From Candidatus Sumerlaeota bacterium (GTDB lineage Bacteria > Sumerlaeota > Sumerlaeia > MWCT01 > JAUWMI01): a DNA stretch of 64,000 nt. A model generated the notes under the pieces. That model had not been told where the DNA came from and did not search any database. It saw only the letters and a list, made by a program, of their open reading frames with translations. Of the stretch, positions 45,338-55,322 are shown piece by piece; position 1 is the first letter of the stretch, and the number at the start of each line of letters is the position of its first letter. The position numbers were made by a program, and so were the translations under genes. Where the stretch lies: positions 44,994 to 108,993 of the forward strand of contig JAUWMI010000009.1 of NCBI GenBank assembly GCA_030613245.1. The letters run 5' to 3'.

Positions 45338-46345
45338 ATGATCGAAATAGACGGCGAATACGGTTCTGGTGGCGGACAAATTCTACGCACCGCCATAGGC
45401 CTCGCCGCACTCACCACTACACCCTGCCGCATTCTAAACATTCGCTCCAAACGCCGCAACCCCGGTCTTCAGGAACAGCATCTTCAGGCCCTCCGCGCCG
45501 TTGCACAGATTGCTCGCGCTTCCCTCACCGGCGCTGAAAAAGGTTCTCGCGAAATCTCCTTTCAACCACAACCCATCCGCGACACCGACCTCAACATCAC
45601 CATATCAACCGCTGGCTCCATCGGCCTCGTGCTCCAGGCCCTCCTCATCGCCACTCTCCGCTCCTCTCTCAACATCACCATCAACGGCGGCGCAACCTAC
45701 GGCAAATGGGCACCTCCTGTATCCTACCTCCAGTACGTCCTTCTCCCTCTCCTTACCCACCACGGCTACAATGTCGCCCTCGACATCCTCCGCGAAGGCT
45801 TCTATCCCAAAGGCGGTGCCAACGTCCGTGTCACCGTCCGTCCTGCTGCGCTTCGCCCCTTCAACCTCACCTCCCAGAGCGAGCTCCAACAGCTCAACAT
45901 CCTCTCTGTTGCCTCTTCTATGCTCGAAAAAGCCCGCGTAGCCGAACGCCAGGCCAATGCCGCGCACAAGCTCCTGACATCCCACTTCCCTCTTGAACCA
46001 CATATACACCTCTCCTACACCAACACCCTCTGCCCAGGCTCCGGCATCCTCTGCTGGATCGAAACAAAACACTCCCGCATTGCCACAAGCGCTATTGGCG
46101 AACGCGGCATCCCTGCCGAACGCATCGGCCAGCAATCTGCCCGCGAACTCCTGAACGAATACAAAAACGGCGTGATTGACTCTCACGCCGCAGATCAACT
46201 CCTTCCTTATCTCGCCCTCGCTACAGGCTCACTCTCCACCAGCACCATCACCGAGCACTGCCGCACCAACTGCTACGTCATCGAGCGCTTCCTCCCCGTC
46301 AAATTCCACATCACCAACACCACCATCTCCACCTCTACAAGTTAA
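45338..46345 (+). CDS. rtcA: RNA 3'-terminal phosphate cyclase
   Basis: 335 residues from the ATG at 45338, preceded by GAGGCG. Converts a 3'-phosphate RNA end to a 2',3'-cyclic phosphate using ATP. The family opening IEIDGEYGSGGGQILRTA, NGGATYGKWAPPVSYLQ and the later EREGFYPKGG-type segment (REGFYPKGGANV) are seen. The catalytic His is presumed in the C-terminal domain. No rtcB or rtcR neighbour, so it is not in the usual RNA-repair operon. A 72-codon upstream extension of the frame is repeat-derived and excluded. Confidence 0.9.
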   Translation: MIEIDGEYGSGGGQILRTAIGLAALTTTPCRILNIRSKRRNPGLQEQHLQALRAVAQIARASLTGAEKGSREISFQPQPIRDTDLNITISTAGSIGLVLQALLIATLRSSLNITINGGATYGKWAPPVSYLQYVLLPLLTHHGYNVALDILREGFYPKGGANVRVTVRPAALRPFNLTSQSELQQLNILSVASSMLEKARVAERQANAAHKLLTSHFPLEPHIHLSYTNTLCPGSGILCWIETKHSRIATSAIGERGIPAERIGQQSARELLNEYKNGVIDSHAADQLLPYLALATGSLSTSTITEHCRTNCYVIERFLPVKFHITNTTISTSTS

Positions 46346-46469
46346 CATAAGCCTGGTTCATAGAATTTGGATGAAAATTGCGGTTCATCATGCACTCGTG
46401 CTACAGAAATAAAATTGTCCAATCGCAAATCGTGTTTTCTTTGCGTCTTTGCGTGAGCTTCAACAAAAA

Positions 46470-46494
46470 GGGGCAGATCATAATCCGCCTCTAC
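46470..46494. repeat. Palindromic repeat, GTAGGGGC family (reverse, degenerate)
   Basis: GGGGCAGATCATA and TAATCCGCCTCTAC; preceded by TTTGCGTCTTTGCGTGAGCT, the same leader as the 86-bp repeats at 32.2-32.5 kb. Confidence 0.55.
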
Positions 46495-46505
46495 TCCCTT
46501 CATCC

Positions 46506-47621
46506 CTACTTCACCAGACCCTTCCGCCTCAACTCCTCCTGAGCCTCCGCCACGCGATCCTGCGCCCGCTCGCCCTTACCCCAATCCACCAGCTCTCTCA
46601 TCCCCTCGCGAAACTCAACCATCGGCCCAAATCCAAACCGCTGAATCTTGCGTATATCTGCATAGCAATGTCGAATATCCCCAGTACGAAATTTGTCCTC
46701 GATCTCCAACCCAACATCCGCACCGTACAACTCGATCAGCAATTGCGCCAGATCTGCAATGCTGGTCGGCTTACCTGTCCCAACATTAAACACCCCAAAA
46801 TTCATCCCTTCTTCTTCCATCGCCAGCATGTTCGCCCGTACAATGTCACCCACGTGGATGAAATCCCGCGTCTGTCGCCCGTCTTCGTAAATCATCGGTG
46901 CATGTCCGTTCGTAATCCGCGTCGAAAAAATCGCACACACACCCGTATATGGATTACTCAGCGCCTGCCGTGGCCCGTAAATATTAAAATACCGCAACGC
47001 CACTGCCTTGATCCCGTACGCCAATCCCACCGTCAACACCAGCTCCTCCTGACTCCGCTTCGTCGCCGCATATACCGATGTCGGCTCCAGCGTCTTCTTC
47101 TCACCCGTGGCCTCCTCTTTCATCTCTCCGCCACACCGCTCGCACATCATCTCCCACTCACGGCCCTTGAGCTGCTCCTCACTTCGCATCCCCGCATCCC
47201 TATTCCCGCACTTCCCACACATGTACGCACCTTCCCCATAAACCGACATTGACGACGCCACGATCACCTTCCGCACCCCCAACTTCTTATTCACCAGCAC
47301 ATCCAGCAGATTCGCGGTCCCACGCACATTCACATCCACGTACCGTTCAATCTCATACATCGACTGCCCCACCCCCACCGCAGCCGCTAGATGAAAAACT
47401 ACCTCCATATCCTCCAGCGCCTTAGCCACGTGATCCCGATTCCGGACATCACCTATCTGGAGCTCCGCCGAAGGGTTGAAATACGACGGTAACCGCTGCT
47501 CCGTTCCGTGCACCTGCGGATCTAAATTATCCAGCACACGTACTTGGTGTCCCCCTCCAACCAGCGCATCTACCAGATGACTCCCTACAAAACCCGCCCC
47601 GCCTGTCACCAGAATATTCAT
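46506..47621 (-). CDS. NAD-dependent sugar epimerase (extended SDR) with zinc-ribbon insert
   Basis: 371 residues. Rossmann motif GGAGFVGSHLVD, catalytic Ser/Thr in VIVASSMSVYG, and YAATK (YxxxK) are present. Between them lies an insert with two CxxC pairs (YMCGKCGNRD and MMCERCGGEM), a likely zinc ribbon. This combination is known in dTDP-L-rhamnose 4-epimerase-type proteins, so that reaction or a related UDP/dTDP-sugar 4-epimerisation is plausible; the exact sugar is not certain. ATG at 47621 with GAGAGG upstream. Confidence 0.85.
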   Translation of the reverse strand: MNILVTGGAGFVGSHLVDALVGGGHQVRVLDNLDPQVHGTEQRLPSYFNPSAELQIGDVRNRDHVAKALEDMEVVFHLAAAVGVGQSMYEIERYVDVNVRGTANLLDVLVNKKLGVRKVIVASSMSVYGEGAYMCGKCGNRDAGMRSEEQLKGREWEMMCERCGGEMKEEATGEKKTLEPTSVYAATKRSQEELVLTVGLAYGIKAVALRYFNIYGPRQALSNPYTGVCAIFSTRITNGHAPMIYEDGRQTRDFIHVGDIVRANMLAMEEEGMNFGVFNVGTGKPTSIADLAQLLIELYGADVGLEIEDKFRTGDIRHCYADIRKIQRFGFGPMVEFREGMRELVDWGKGERAQDRVAEAQEELRRKGLVK

Positions 47622-48139
47622 CCTTCTCGAACCTCTCTGTTAAAATCGCGCCGACAAGGCCGATAAACGAAATACACCAAAACCCCTCCTGCACAGAAGG
47701 CCTCAGCTTCCTATCCTTCCTATCAAAAGCACCCTTCTCGGCTCCTCAACATCTAACCTTTAAGCCATGCAGCCCCTTTGTCAATGGCTTTATTCTCCAA
47801 CCTGCCTGTCAACGCCAGACAGGACCTTTGCTCTCTTCCCCTTGCATATCCCTTTTTAAAATATAGGGGCACGTTACAACGTGCCCCTATTATAATCTAG
47901 CCTAGTCCCCAAAATGGAAAAAAGTCGCAGTCTTTCATTCCGCTCTAAGCGAACGTCCCCATTTCATATTATATAACAAGGAACAACCACGACTTCCTAT
48001 GCCTTTCGCCTGCCTTACGCCATAATAGCTACTTCCCAATCACCTCCTACTCGCTTTAAACGTTCCTCCTCCACCCACTCCTCCATCCACATTCCACATT
48101 CTTTTTCTTCAACACTGTACCCTATAACCATCAAAAAGC
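47622..48139. other. Intergenic region with one perfect palindrome
   Basis: 518 bases between the epimerase and sigma-factor genes. Apart from the palindrome at 47863-47890 no element or gene was recognised. Confidence 0.5.
47863..47890. repeat. Palindromic repeat, GTAGGGGC family (perfect)
   Basis: ATAGGGGCACGTT and AACGTGCCCCTAT, 13-bp perfect arms around AC. Confidence 0.85.
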
Positions 48140-48967
48140 CTATAGCAGACCTTCTACTCGTGCACGTATTGACGGCCGTTGCAACTTCGCTAGCGCCTTA
48201 CGCTCTATTCGCCTTACCCCTTCCTGGCTCATCCCCACCAGCCGGCTCGTCTTGCGCAAACTCAACGCCTTTCCACTGGTAAATCCATAGCGCAGGCGCA
48301 TAATCTTCCTCTCCTTATCACTCAAAAACCGCAGCACCTCACTTATCTTAAACCGCGCCTGCCTCTCCATACATTGCTCCAACGGCGATGTCCCACCCGG
48401 ACTCGCAACCGTATCCAGCAAATTCGCCCCGTCCTCCTCTCGCGGCGTATCCAGCGACAACACCGACTCACGCATCCGCAGCAACTGTTCCATCTTTTTC
48501 TCGCGCATCCCCGTCTTCTCCGCCAGCTCCGCTACCGTCGGTTGGCGTCCTTTCTCCTGCCCAAGCCTCGCAATCACATCGTTCAACTTCCCCATGAACC
48601 GCGACTTCCGTATCGGCAACCTGATGAGCGAACACTGCTTACGCAACGCTAGCTGAATTGACTGCTTGATCCAGAACGCCGCGTACGTTGAAAACCGAAA
48701 TCCCTTCCGATAATCGTATTTTTCTATCACTTCCAGCAGCCCGACGTTCCCCTCCTGAATCAAATCCGCCAGCGGTAATCCCCGATCCGCAAAACTTAAC
48801 GCAATCTTGATCACAAATCGCAAGTTGCTCGCTACTATCTGCTCACGCGCCTCCTTATTCCCCCTTTTCAGACGCTTGAACAACCGCAGTTCTTCCTTCC
48901 GACTCAGCACCGGATGCTGGCTGATATCTCGCAGGTACGTCTTCAGGCTCTCGTCAAACTTTGCCAT
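48140..48967 (-). CDS. Sigma-70-family factor (group 1/2, RpoD-like)
   Basis: 275 residues. Region 1.2 (YLRDISQHPVLSRKEE), region 2 (DLIQEGNVGLLEVIEKYDYRKGFRFSTYAAFWIKQSI), region 3 and region 4 with a helix-turn-helix (SLRKTSRLVGMSQEGVRRIE). It lacks the long N-terminal region 1.1 and spacer of many RpoD proteins, so it may be an alternative (SigB/RpoS/RpoH-like) factor rather than the housekeeping one. The exact class cannot be settled from one genome piece. ATG at 48967 with AAGGGTGA upstream. Confidence 0.9.
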   Translation of the reverse strand: MAKFDESLKTYLRDISQHPVLSRKEELRLFKRLKRGNKEAREQIVASNLRFVIKIALSFADRGLPLADLIQEGNVGLLEVIEKYDYRKGFRFSTYAAFWIKQSIQLALRKQCSLIRLPIRKSRFMGKLNDVIARLGQEKGRQPTVAELAEKTGMREKKMEQLLRMRESVLSLDTPREEDGANLLDTVASPGGTSPLEQCMERQARFKISEVLRFLSDKERKIMRLRYGFTSGKALSLRKTSRLVGMSQEGVRRIERKALAKLQRPSIRARVEGLL

Positions 48968-49710
48968 GAGGTCACCCTTTCCGCTGGTTCATTAAACAAA
49001 CGCTCAGATCCCCTGCTTCCTCGTCTACTTTTCTTCCTGTTCACACGACCCTCAAACCAACGCACCATTTTTGAGCAATATCCATGCCTTAGCTTTCCGT
49101 TCCCTCAGTCTATCTTCGGAATCACCCGTATCCTGTTGAAATATATTATTTTATGGCCATTTTCCCTGACGAGAAAGCTGATGCCCATGTGAAACACTTT
49201 CCACATTTTCATGTGTAACCGTGCGGAATTCCGCACTCTGTGAATTTCCTCGCACACTCCTTTTTGAATCCAAATCTCGACCCTATTACCTTTACAAAGA
49301 GCCCACGTGAGTTCAGCTCGTATAATTGAGGTAATAAACGCCTTCCTTTCCGGAAAATAAGGAATGCAAAAATCTCACGCAAAACCGCCAAGCCCGTGGA
49401 AATTACGGTCAATTGCACATTTTTAAATACTGCTTTTCTTTGCGCCTTTGAGTGAGGTACACCGAAAAACGAGGTCTGCCACAAGCAGAGCGAAGCGAAG
49501 ATGTGTGCATCGTCTATTTTTCAGGAATAACCGCTACATACCAAAATGATGCGCATCCTCTGCAACTTGAAATCTACAAACCTATTGCATTCCACACATC
49601 ACCAGTATATATGCAAACAATAGATCCGCCCTTCGTAAGCTAACTGATTCCTAAGAACCGAAAAACGCTTGCCCACACTTTGCATAACAACAAATAATAA
49701 GGAGCAGCTC
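48968..49710. other. Divergent intergenic region
   Basis: 743 bases between the sigma factor and thiD. A TTTGCGCCTTTGAGTGAG tract near 49439 is the same leader as in the 86-bp repeats at 32 kb. Frames here have repeat-like composition and are not called. No TPP-riboswitch-like motif was seen before thiD. Confidence 0.45.
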
Positions 49711-50520
49711 ATGTATCCACGCGCCCTCACCATCGCCGGCTCCGATTCTGGCGGCGGCGCCGGCATCCAGGCCGATCTTAAAACCTTCCACTCCCTCGGC
49801 GTCTACGGCATGTCCGCCGTCACCGCACTTACCGCACAGAACACCAGGGGCGTTCACGGCATTCATAATGTTCCAACTGAGTTCCTCGCTCTACAGCTCC
49901 GCTCTGTCCTCGACGACATCGGCGCTGACGCCGCTAAAACAGGGATGCTTTCTACCGCACCTCTCATCCGTACCGTCGCCACTGTTCTTAGCCAGTTCCG
50001 CTTTGATCGCCTCGTCGTAGATCCCGTCATGATCTCCAAACACGGTGATCAACTCCTTCAACAAGACGCCGTCTCCTCACTCATCTCCGACCTTCTACCC
50101 CTATCCTTTATTCTCACCCCAAATACCCCGGAAGCCCGCATTCTCGCCGATCTCACGATTAACGATCTGGACTCCATGAAAGAAGCCGCCCGCCGCATCC
50201 ACCGCCTTGGCCCCAAATTCATCGTCATCAAAGGCGGCCACCTTCCTCTCCCCAACGCCACTGACCTCTTCTTCGACGGCAACCATTTCCACATCCTCGA
50301 AGAACCACGTATCCCTTCCCCTCACACCCACGGTACCGGCTGCACCTTCTCTGCCGCCATCACCGCTTTCCTCGCTCGCGGCGAATCTCCTCTCTCCGCC
50401 GTCACGCACGCCAAAAAATTTACTGCCATCGCCATACGCCATGCCCAACCTCTCGGCCACGGCATCGCTCCTGTAAACCACATCAAGGCTCGCGATGAAT
50501 TTGCCAGCAAAGATTTCTAG
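49711..50520 (+). CDS. thiD: Hydroxymethylpyrimidine (phosphate) kinase
   Basis: 269 residues. Phosphorylates HMP and HMP-P in thiamine synthesis. Ribokinase-fold motifs are clear: [18 protein letters not shown] at the start, [10 protein letters not shown], and [13 protein letters not shown] with the catalytic region near the end. The ATG at 49711 behind AAGGAG is preferred to an upstream in-frame start at 49669. No other thiamine gene is adjacent, so a salvage role alone is possible. Confidence 0.94.
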   Translation: MYPRALTIAGSDSGGGAGIQADLKTFHSLGVYGMSAVTALTAQNTRGVHGIHNVPTEFLALQLRSVLDDIGADAAKTGMLSTAPLIRTVATVLSQFRFDRLVVDPVMISKHGDQLLQQDAVSSLISDLLPLSFILTPNTPEARILADLTINDLDSMKEAARRIHRLGPKFIVIKGGHLPLPNATDLFFDGNHFHILEEPRIPSPHTHGTGCTFSAAITAFLARGESPLSAVTHAKKFTAIAIRHAQPLGHGIAPVNHIKARDEFASKDF

Positions 50521-50603
50521 ACTTGTACGCCTCCTCTACGGCGCAAAGGTCGGCCATATATACCAGTTTGCAAAATAAATGACCGGAAATCAAAAAAGAG
50601 AAA

Positions 50604-50630
50604 GGACGAACACATAGGTTCGTCCCTACG
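50604..50630. repeat. Palindromic repeat, GTAGGGGC family (reverse)
   Basis: GGACGAACACA and GGTTCGTCCCTACG; inner arms CGAAC and GTTCG pair. Confidence 0.65.
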
Positions 50631-50698
50631 GAGTAATCTTGCCCGAAACCTGACGATTCCATGCAGCAGCGGTAAAATAAGTGCGTGACGTAGGGGCA

Positions 50699-50717
50699 GA
50701 CCCGTGTGTCTGCCCCA
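50699..50717. repeat. Palindromic repeat, GTAGGGGC family
   Basis: CGTAGGGGCAGAC followed by GTCTGCCCCA (to 50717); inner arms CAGAC and GTCTG pair. Confidence 0.65.
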
Positions 50718-50786
50718 TTGATGTTTGCTGCGAATTGCGGACATTTAATATGCAAAACAGTATAAATGTAACCCCAACACCAAAAC

Positions 50787-50813
50787 GGTAGGGACAGATT
50801 ATAATCTGCCCCT
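50787..50813. repeat. Palindromic repeat, GTAGGGGC family
   Basis: GGTAGGGACAGATTA and TAATCTGCCCC; core GATTATAATC is shared with the copy at 15232. Confidence 0.65.
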
Positions 50814-50871
50814 TCCGCCCGTTGCCCGCTCTCGATTTCCCCGAATCAGCCGCTCTGCATATCCAGAGCAA

Positions 50872-50905
50872 CAAAAAAGTGCGGGAACTCTAAGAATCCC
50901 CGCAC
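50872..50905 (-). terminator. Intrinsic terminator after rpoC
   Basis: On the minus strand GTGCGGG pairs with CCCGCAC around a short loop (50905-50879) and six U residues follow (50878-50873). It closes the ribosomal protein/RNA polymerase transcription unit. Confidence 0.85.
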
Positions 50906-50970
50906 CAAAATAACTCTAAAACTGCTAACGCACGCCTAAACGTGACCCGTCCGGGCCTGCTTCTACCAAC

Positions 50971-53900
50971 CTATCCTTTCGCTACAGCCCCCTCTTTCTT
51001 CTGTTCCTCCGGAACAACATCAATATTGCGATAACACGACATCCCTGATCCCGCTGGAATCAGCAGCCCCATGATTACGTTCTCTTTCAACCCCCGCAGG
51101 TAGTCCCGTCGCCCTCGCACCGCCGCATCCGTTAAAACTCGCGTTGTCTCCTGGAACGACGCCGCCGATATGAACGACTCCGTCTCTAGCGATGCCTTCG
51201 TCAACCCCAGCAACTTCGGCTTTGCGATCGCCGGCGCTCCACCTTTCTTAATCGTCCGGTCATTCTCCTCCTGGAACATAAACTTATCCACCTGCTGACC
51301 ATAAAGAAATCCCGTGTTCCCAACTTCCTCTATTACCACCTTCTTCAGCATCTGCCGGATAATACATTCTATGTGCTTGTCATTAACATTCACACCTTGC
51401 AGACGGTACACCTCCTGTATCTCTCCCAACAGAAACTCCTGCACCGCCTTCTCTCCCTTTACTCGCAATACGTCGTGCGGACTCACCGACCCATCTGTAA
51501 GCCGATCACCCGCCTCCACACGCTCACCATCGCGGATTATCAGGTGTCGAATCAGCGGTATCGAATACTGCTTTTCCTCATCATTATCCGCAACAATCGC
51601 CACCTTCCGCGCGCCTTTCGCAATACCACGAAATTCAAATCGCCCGCTGATATCTGCGATAAAGGCACAATCCTTCGGCTTGCGCCCCTCAAACAACTCG
51701 TCCACTCGCGGCAATCCGCCTGTTATGTCTCGCGACTTCGTCCTCATCCGCGGCAATCGCGCCAGAACTATACCCGCTTTCACCTTCGAACCGTTCTGTA
51801 AATCACGGCTTATAATTGCCCCTGCCGTTAATGCATACTGTTGCAATACCTTCTTCCCATCCATTATCAGCAACTGCGGATGCCGCTCCTCTTTGTGCTC
51901 CAGAATCACCACCTGTGCGATTCCCGTCATCGGGTCAACATCCTCTTTCATGGTCACGCCACGTACTATATCCACAAATTTCAACTGCCCATCATTGTCA
52001 GCCACAATCGGAATATGGTGCGGATCCCATTCCACAAACCGTTCACCCCTTGTCACGCGCTCACCCTCTTTGCGCGTAACCTTCGATCCATACGGAATGT
52101 TTGGCAAAACCTGCACGTCGTTATCTTCTTCATCCTGTATGTGGATGCTACCCGTCCGGTTCGTCACCACAAGGTACCCATCTTCATGCTCTACGAGGCG
52201 CAGATTCCTAAACTTCACAACTCCATCTGCCGTTGACTGATACCATCCCTCCAGCTCACGGCTCGCTGTACCGCCAATATGGAACGTCCGCAGCGTCAGC
52301 TGTGTACCCGGCTCTCCAATTGATTGCGCCGCCATTACACCTATTGCCTCGCCCACTTCCACATCCTTCCCTGTCGCCATGTTTCGACCGTAACACAACG
52401 TACAGAGACCCCGACGCATCTCGCACATCAGCACCGACCGAATCTCCACACTTTCCACTCCCGCCTCGTCGATCTCCTGCGCTATATCTTCTGTTATCTC
52501 ATGCTTCCGCCGGCAAATCACCTTCTTCGTGTTCGGATCCTTGACATCTTCCACTGCCACCCGTCCAACAATCCGATCCCTCAACGGCTCTAACTCACGC
52601 TCCCCTTGCGTCGTAACCTCCTTCAGCGCCTGCACACGTATCCCATTGTGCGTCCCACAGTCCACCCCTGTCACAATCAAATCCTGCGCTACATCCACTA
52701 ACCGCCGCGTCAGATAACCCGCATCCGATGTCTTCAGCGCCGTATCGGCCAGACCCTTGCGCGCCCCATGCGTCGAAATAAAATACTCCACCACCGTCAA
52801 TCCCTCACGGAAATTCGCCTGGATCGGCGACTCGATTATCTCCCCGATCGCTCCCGTGACCCTCTTCGTCGGCCTCTGCATCAATCCCCGCATCCCCGCC
52901 AACTGCCGAATCTGCTGCTCGCTACCTCGCGCACCCGATAAGGCCATTATATAAATCGGGTTCAACCCCTCTTTGCTTTGCTTCATCTCCTTCAGCATGT
53001 CATTCGCTACCATATCCGTCGCATGCGTCCACACATCTATCACCTTATGGTAGCGCTCCTCATCGGTCAGCACCCCCCGTTCGTACTGCCGTTGCACTCG
53101 CTGAACCTCCTTCTTCGCCCGCTCTATAACCCGATCCTTCGTCCCCGGTATCACCATGTCTTCCACGCTGATTGACATCCCCGCTTTTTTCGCATACTCA
53201 AATCCCATATCCTTCATCTTGTCCAGAATCACAGCTGTCTTTTCCGGCCCGCAAATCTTGTGGGCAACCGCTACTATCTGACTCAACTTCCTTTTGTTCA
53301 TCGTCTCGTTGGAAAATGAATAATCCGGATTAAAAAACGACAACTCCGGCGGCAAAATCTGACTGAACAGCACTCGTCCAACCGTCGTCGTCACCATCTT
53401 CCCATCAACACGCACCTTGATCTCTGCGTGCAGGTCTACTACACCTTCGTTATGCGCCAGAATCACTTCCTCTGGGCCATAAAACTCCATCCCTTCTCCC
53501 TTCGCCGCTTTATGCACCTTCGTCAGATAAAAACACCCCAACACAATATCCTGCGATGGTGTCGCAATCGGCCGACCGTTCGCCGGCGACAAAATGTTAT
53601 TCTCCGCCATCATTACCAACCGCGCCTCTATCTTGGCCTGCAGAGACAACGGAATGTGCACCGCCATCTGATCCCCATCAAAATCCGCATTGAATGCTGC
53701 ACACGCCAACGGATGCAGCCGTATCGCCTTACCCTCCACCAACACCGGCATGAACGCCTGAACACCCAGACGGTGTAATGTCGGCGCACGGTTCAGTAAC
53801 ACCGGATGGTCCTTAATAAGATCATCCAAAATATCATACACCACCGGATCTTCCCGCTCCATCAGCCGCTTCGCACTCTTAATCGTGTTAACATACCCAC

Positions 53901-55191
53901 GCCGCTCTAACTCATGGATTATGAACGGATCAAACAACTCCAGCGCCATCTTCTTCGGTAACCCACACTGATTAAAACCCAACTCCGGCCCCACAACGAT
54001 CACCGACCGACCTGAATAATCCACTCGCTTCCCCAAAAGATTCTGGCGAAATCTCCCCTGCTTCCCTTTCAGCATGTCTGCCAGCGACTTCAGCGGCCGG
54101 TTATTATGACCCTTCGTCGGTCGCCCACGACGACTATTGTCAAACAGCGCATCCACCGCCTCCTGAAGCATACGCTTCTCATTTCTCAATATCACATCTG
54201 GCGCCTTCAACTCTGTCAGCCGCTTCAGACGATTGTTCCGGTTGATCACACGCCGGTATAGATCGTTCAAATCCGATGTCGCAAATCGCCCCCCATCCAG
54301 ATGCACGAGCGGCCGCAAATCCGGCGGTAGCACCGGCAAAACGTTCAAAATCATCCAATCCGGCTTGTTCTCTGAACCACGAAACGCCTCAACCACCTTC
54401 AGCCGCTTTATAATCTTATTACGCTTCTGCGCCGACGTCGCCTCGCGCATCTCCAGCGCCAATCGGCTCGACAGGTCTTCTATGTCCAACCGAAGCAGCA
54501 ACTCCTTGACCGCCTCCGCACCAATTATAATCTTTACCTTGTCCCCATAAAGCTCCCGGTACTTCCGATACTCCTCCTCCGCTAAAATCTGCTTCGGCTT
54601 CAGCGGACTGTCTCCCGCATCCACTACGATATAGTCCTGAAAATAAATCACCTTCCCCAGGTCTTTCACACTGATGTCCAGCAAGTTGCTGATCTTGCTC
54701 GACGTCCCCTTGTAAAACCAGATGTGACACACCGGCGCCGCCAACTTGATATGTCCCATCCGGACGCGCCGCACCTTCGATTCGATCACTTCAACTCCGC
54801 ACCGATCACACACTATCCCCCTATACTTGATCCGCTTATATTTACCGCATGAACACTCCCAGTCCTTCGTCGGCCCAAATATCCGCTCGCAAAATAGCCC
54901 GTCCTTCTCTGGCTTAAACGTCCTGTAATTAATCGTCTCCGGCTTCTTTACCTCCCCAAACGCACACAGCTCCTGCTCCTCCGGCGACCTCCCACATTTG
55001 CAATTTCCTCGCCTATCCGTCTGCCGACAATGATGACGCGACCATTGCAGAATATGCTGCGACGACGCTATACCGATCCGCGCTATAGCATTGACATTGT
55101 TCAAATCAACTTCATCCGTACCCTGGTCTAACCCCAAAATTATCGTCCGCACTGATCCGCTACCCCGTTCCTTACTATCCTTACTATTCAT
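50971..55191 (-). CDS. rpoC: RNA polymerase beta' subunit
   Basis: 1406 residues. The catalytic magnesium motif [12 protein letters not shown] is intact and the N-terminal zinc site ([24 protein letters not shown]) is present. The ATG at 55191 behind GGGGG is preferred to a start 11 codons upstream. Odd feature: residues 52-77, between the conserved HILQWS and [13 protein letters not shown], are an extra 26-residue segment with four Cys and two His that typical beta' subunits lack. The downstream terminator marks the operon end. Confidence 0.97.
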   Translation of the reverse strand: MNSKDSKERGSGSVRTIILGLDQGTDEVDLNNVNAIARIGIASSQHILQWSRHHCRQTDRRGNCKCGRSPEEQELCAFGEVKKPETINYRTFKPEKDGLFCERIFGPTKDWECSCGKYKRIKYRGIVCDRCGVEVIESKVRRVRMGHIKLAAPVCHIWFYKGTSSKISNLLDISVKDLGKVIYFQDYIVVDAGDSPLKPKQILAEEEYRKYRELYGDKVKIIIGAEAVKELLLRLDIEDLSSRLALEMREATSAQKRNKIIKRLKVVEAFRGSENKPDWMILNVLPVLPPDLRPLVHLDGGRFATSDLNDLYRRVINRNNRLKRLTELKAPDVILRNEKRMLQEAVDALFDNSRRGRPTKGHNNRPLKSLADMLKGKQGRFRQNLLGKRVDYSGRSVIVVGPELGFNQCGLPKKMALELFDPFIIHELERRGYVNTIKSAKRLMEREDPVVYDILDDLIKDHPVLLNRAPTLHRLGVQAFMPVLVEGKAIRLHPLACAAFNADFDGDQMAVHIPLSLQAKIEARLVMMAENNILSPANGRPIATPSQDIVLGCFYLTKVHKAAKGEGMEFYGPEEVILAHNEGVVDLHAEIKVRVDGKMVTTTVGRVLFSQILPPELSFFNPDYSFSNETMNKRKLSQIVAVAHKICGPEKTAVILDKMKDMGFEYAKKAGMSISVEDMVIPGTKDRVIERAKKEVQRVQRQYERGVLTDEERYHKVIDVWTHATDMVANDMLKEMKQSKEGLNPIYIMALSGARGSEQQIRQLAGMRGLMQRPTKRVTGAIGEIIESPIQANFREGLTVVEYFISTHGARKGLADTALKTSDAGYLTRRLVDVAQDLIVTGVDCGTHNGIRVQALKEVTTQGERELEPLRDRIVGRVAVEDVKDPNTKKVICRRKHEITEDIAQEIDEAGVESVEIRSVLMCEMRRGLCTLCYGRNMATGKDVEVGEAIGVMAAQSIGEPGTQLTLRTFHIGGTASRELEGWYQSTADGVVKFRNLRLVEHEDGYLVVTNRTGSIHIQDEEDNDVQVLPNIPYGSKVTRKEGERVTRGERFVEWDPHHIPIVADNDGQLKFVDIVRGVTMKEDVDPMTGIAQVVILEHKEERHPQLLIMDGKKVLQQYALTAGAIISRDLQNGSKVKAGIVLARLPRMRTKSRDITGGLPRVDELFEGRKPKDCAFIADISGRFEFRGIAKGARKVAIVADNDEEKQYSIPLIRHLIIRDGERVEAGDRLTDGSVSPHDVLRVKGEKAVQEFLLGEIQEVYRLQGVNVNDKHIECIIRQMLKKVVIEEVGNTGFLYGQQVDKFMFQEENDRTIKKGGAPAIAKPKLLGLTKASLETESFISAASFQETTRVLTDAAVRGRRDYLRGLKENVIMGLLIPAGSGMSCYRNIDVVPEEQKKEGAVAKG

Positions 55192-55322
55192 TGACGAAAC
55201 CCCCTTGTGCGATAGTCTCCTCACTTATGGAAACTGACATGCTCCCCTTCACTGTCCTCTCATGAACGGAAACCTTCCAGCTTGGACATATCCTTCAAGT
55301 CACTAAAAACCCCATCCACCAC

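Larger units (their letters stand above)
50521..50970. other. Intergenic region with three palindromic repeats and the rpoC terminator
   Basis: 450 bases between convergent thiD and rpoC. Palindromes at 50604-50630, 50699-50717 and 50787-50813 precede the terminator at 50872-50905. Confidence 0.65.

Noticed and set aside
49209..49484. 91-residue minus-strand frame before thiD
   Set aside because: Contains repeat-leader text, no ribosome-binding site and no motif.
49600..49710. TPP riboswitch before thiD
   Set aside because: No TPP-aptamer sequence such as CTGAGA with ACCTGA was seen.
8374..50813. CRISPR array from the repeated palindromes
   Set aside because: Copies are kilobases apart, vary in sequence, and have no regular spacers or cas genes.
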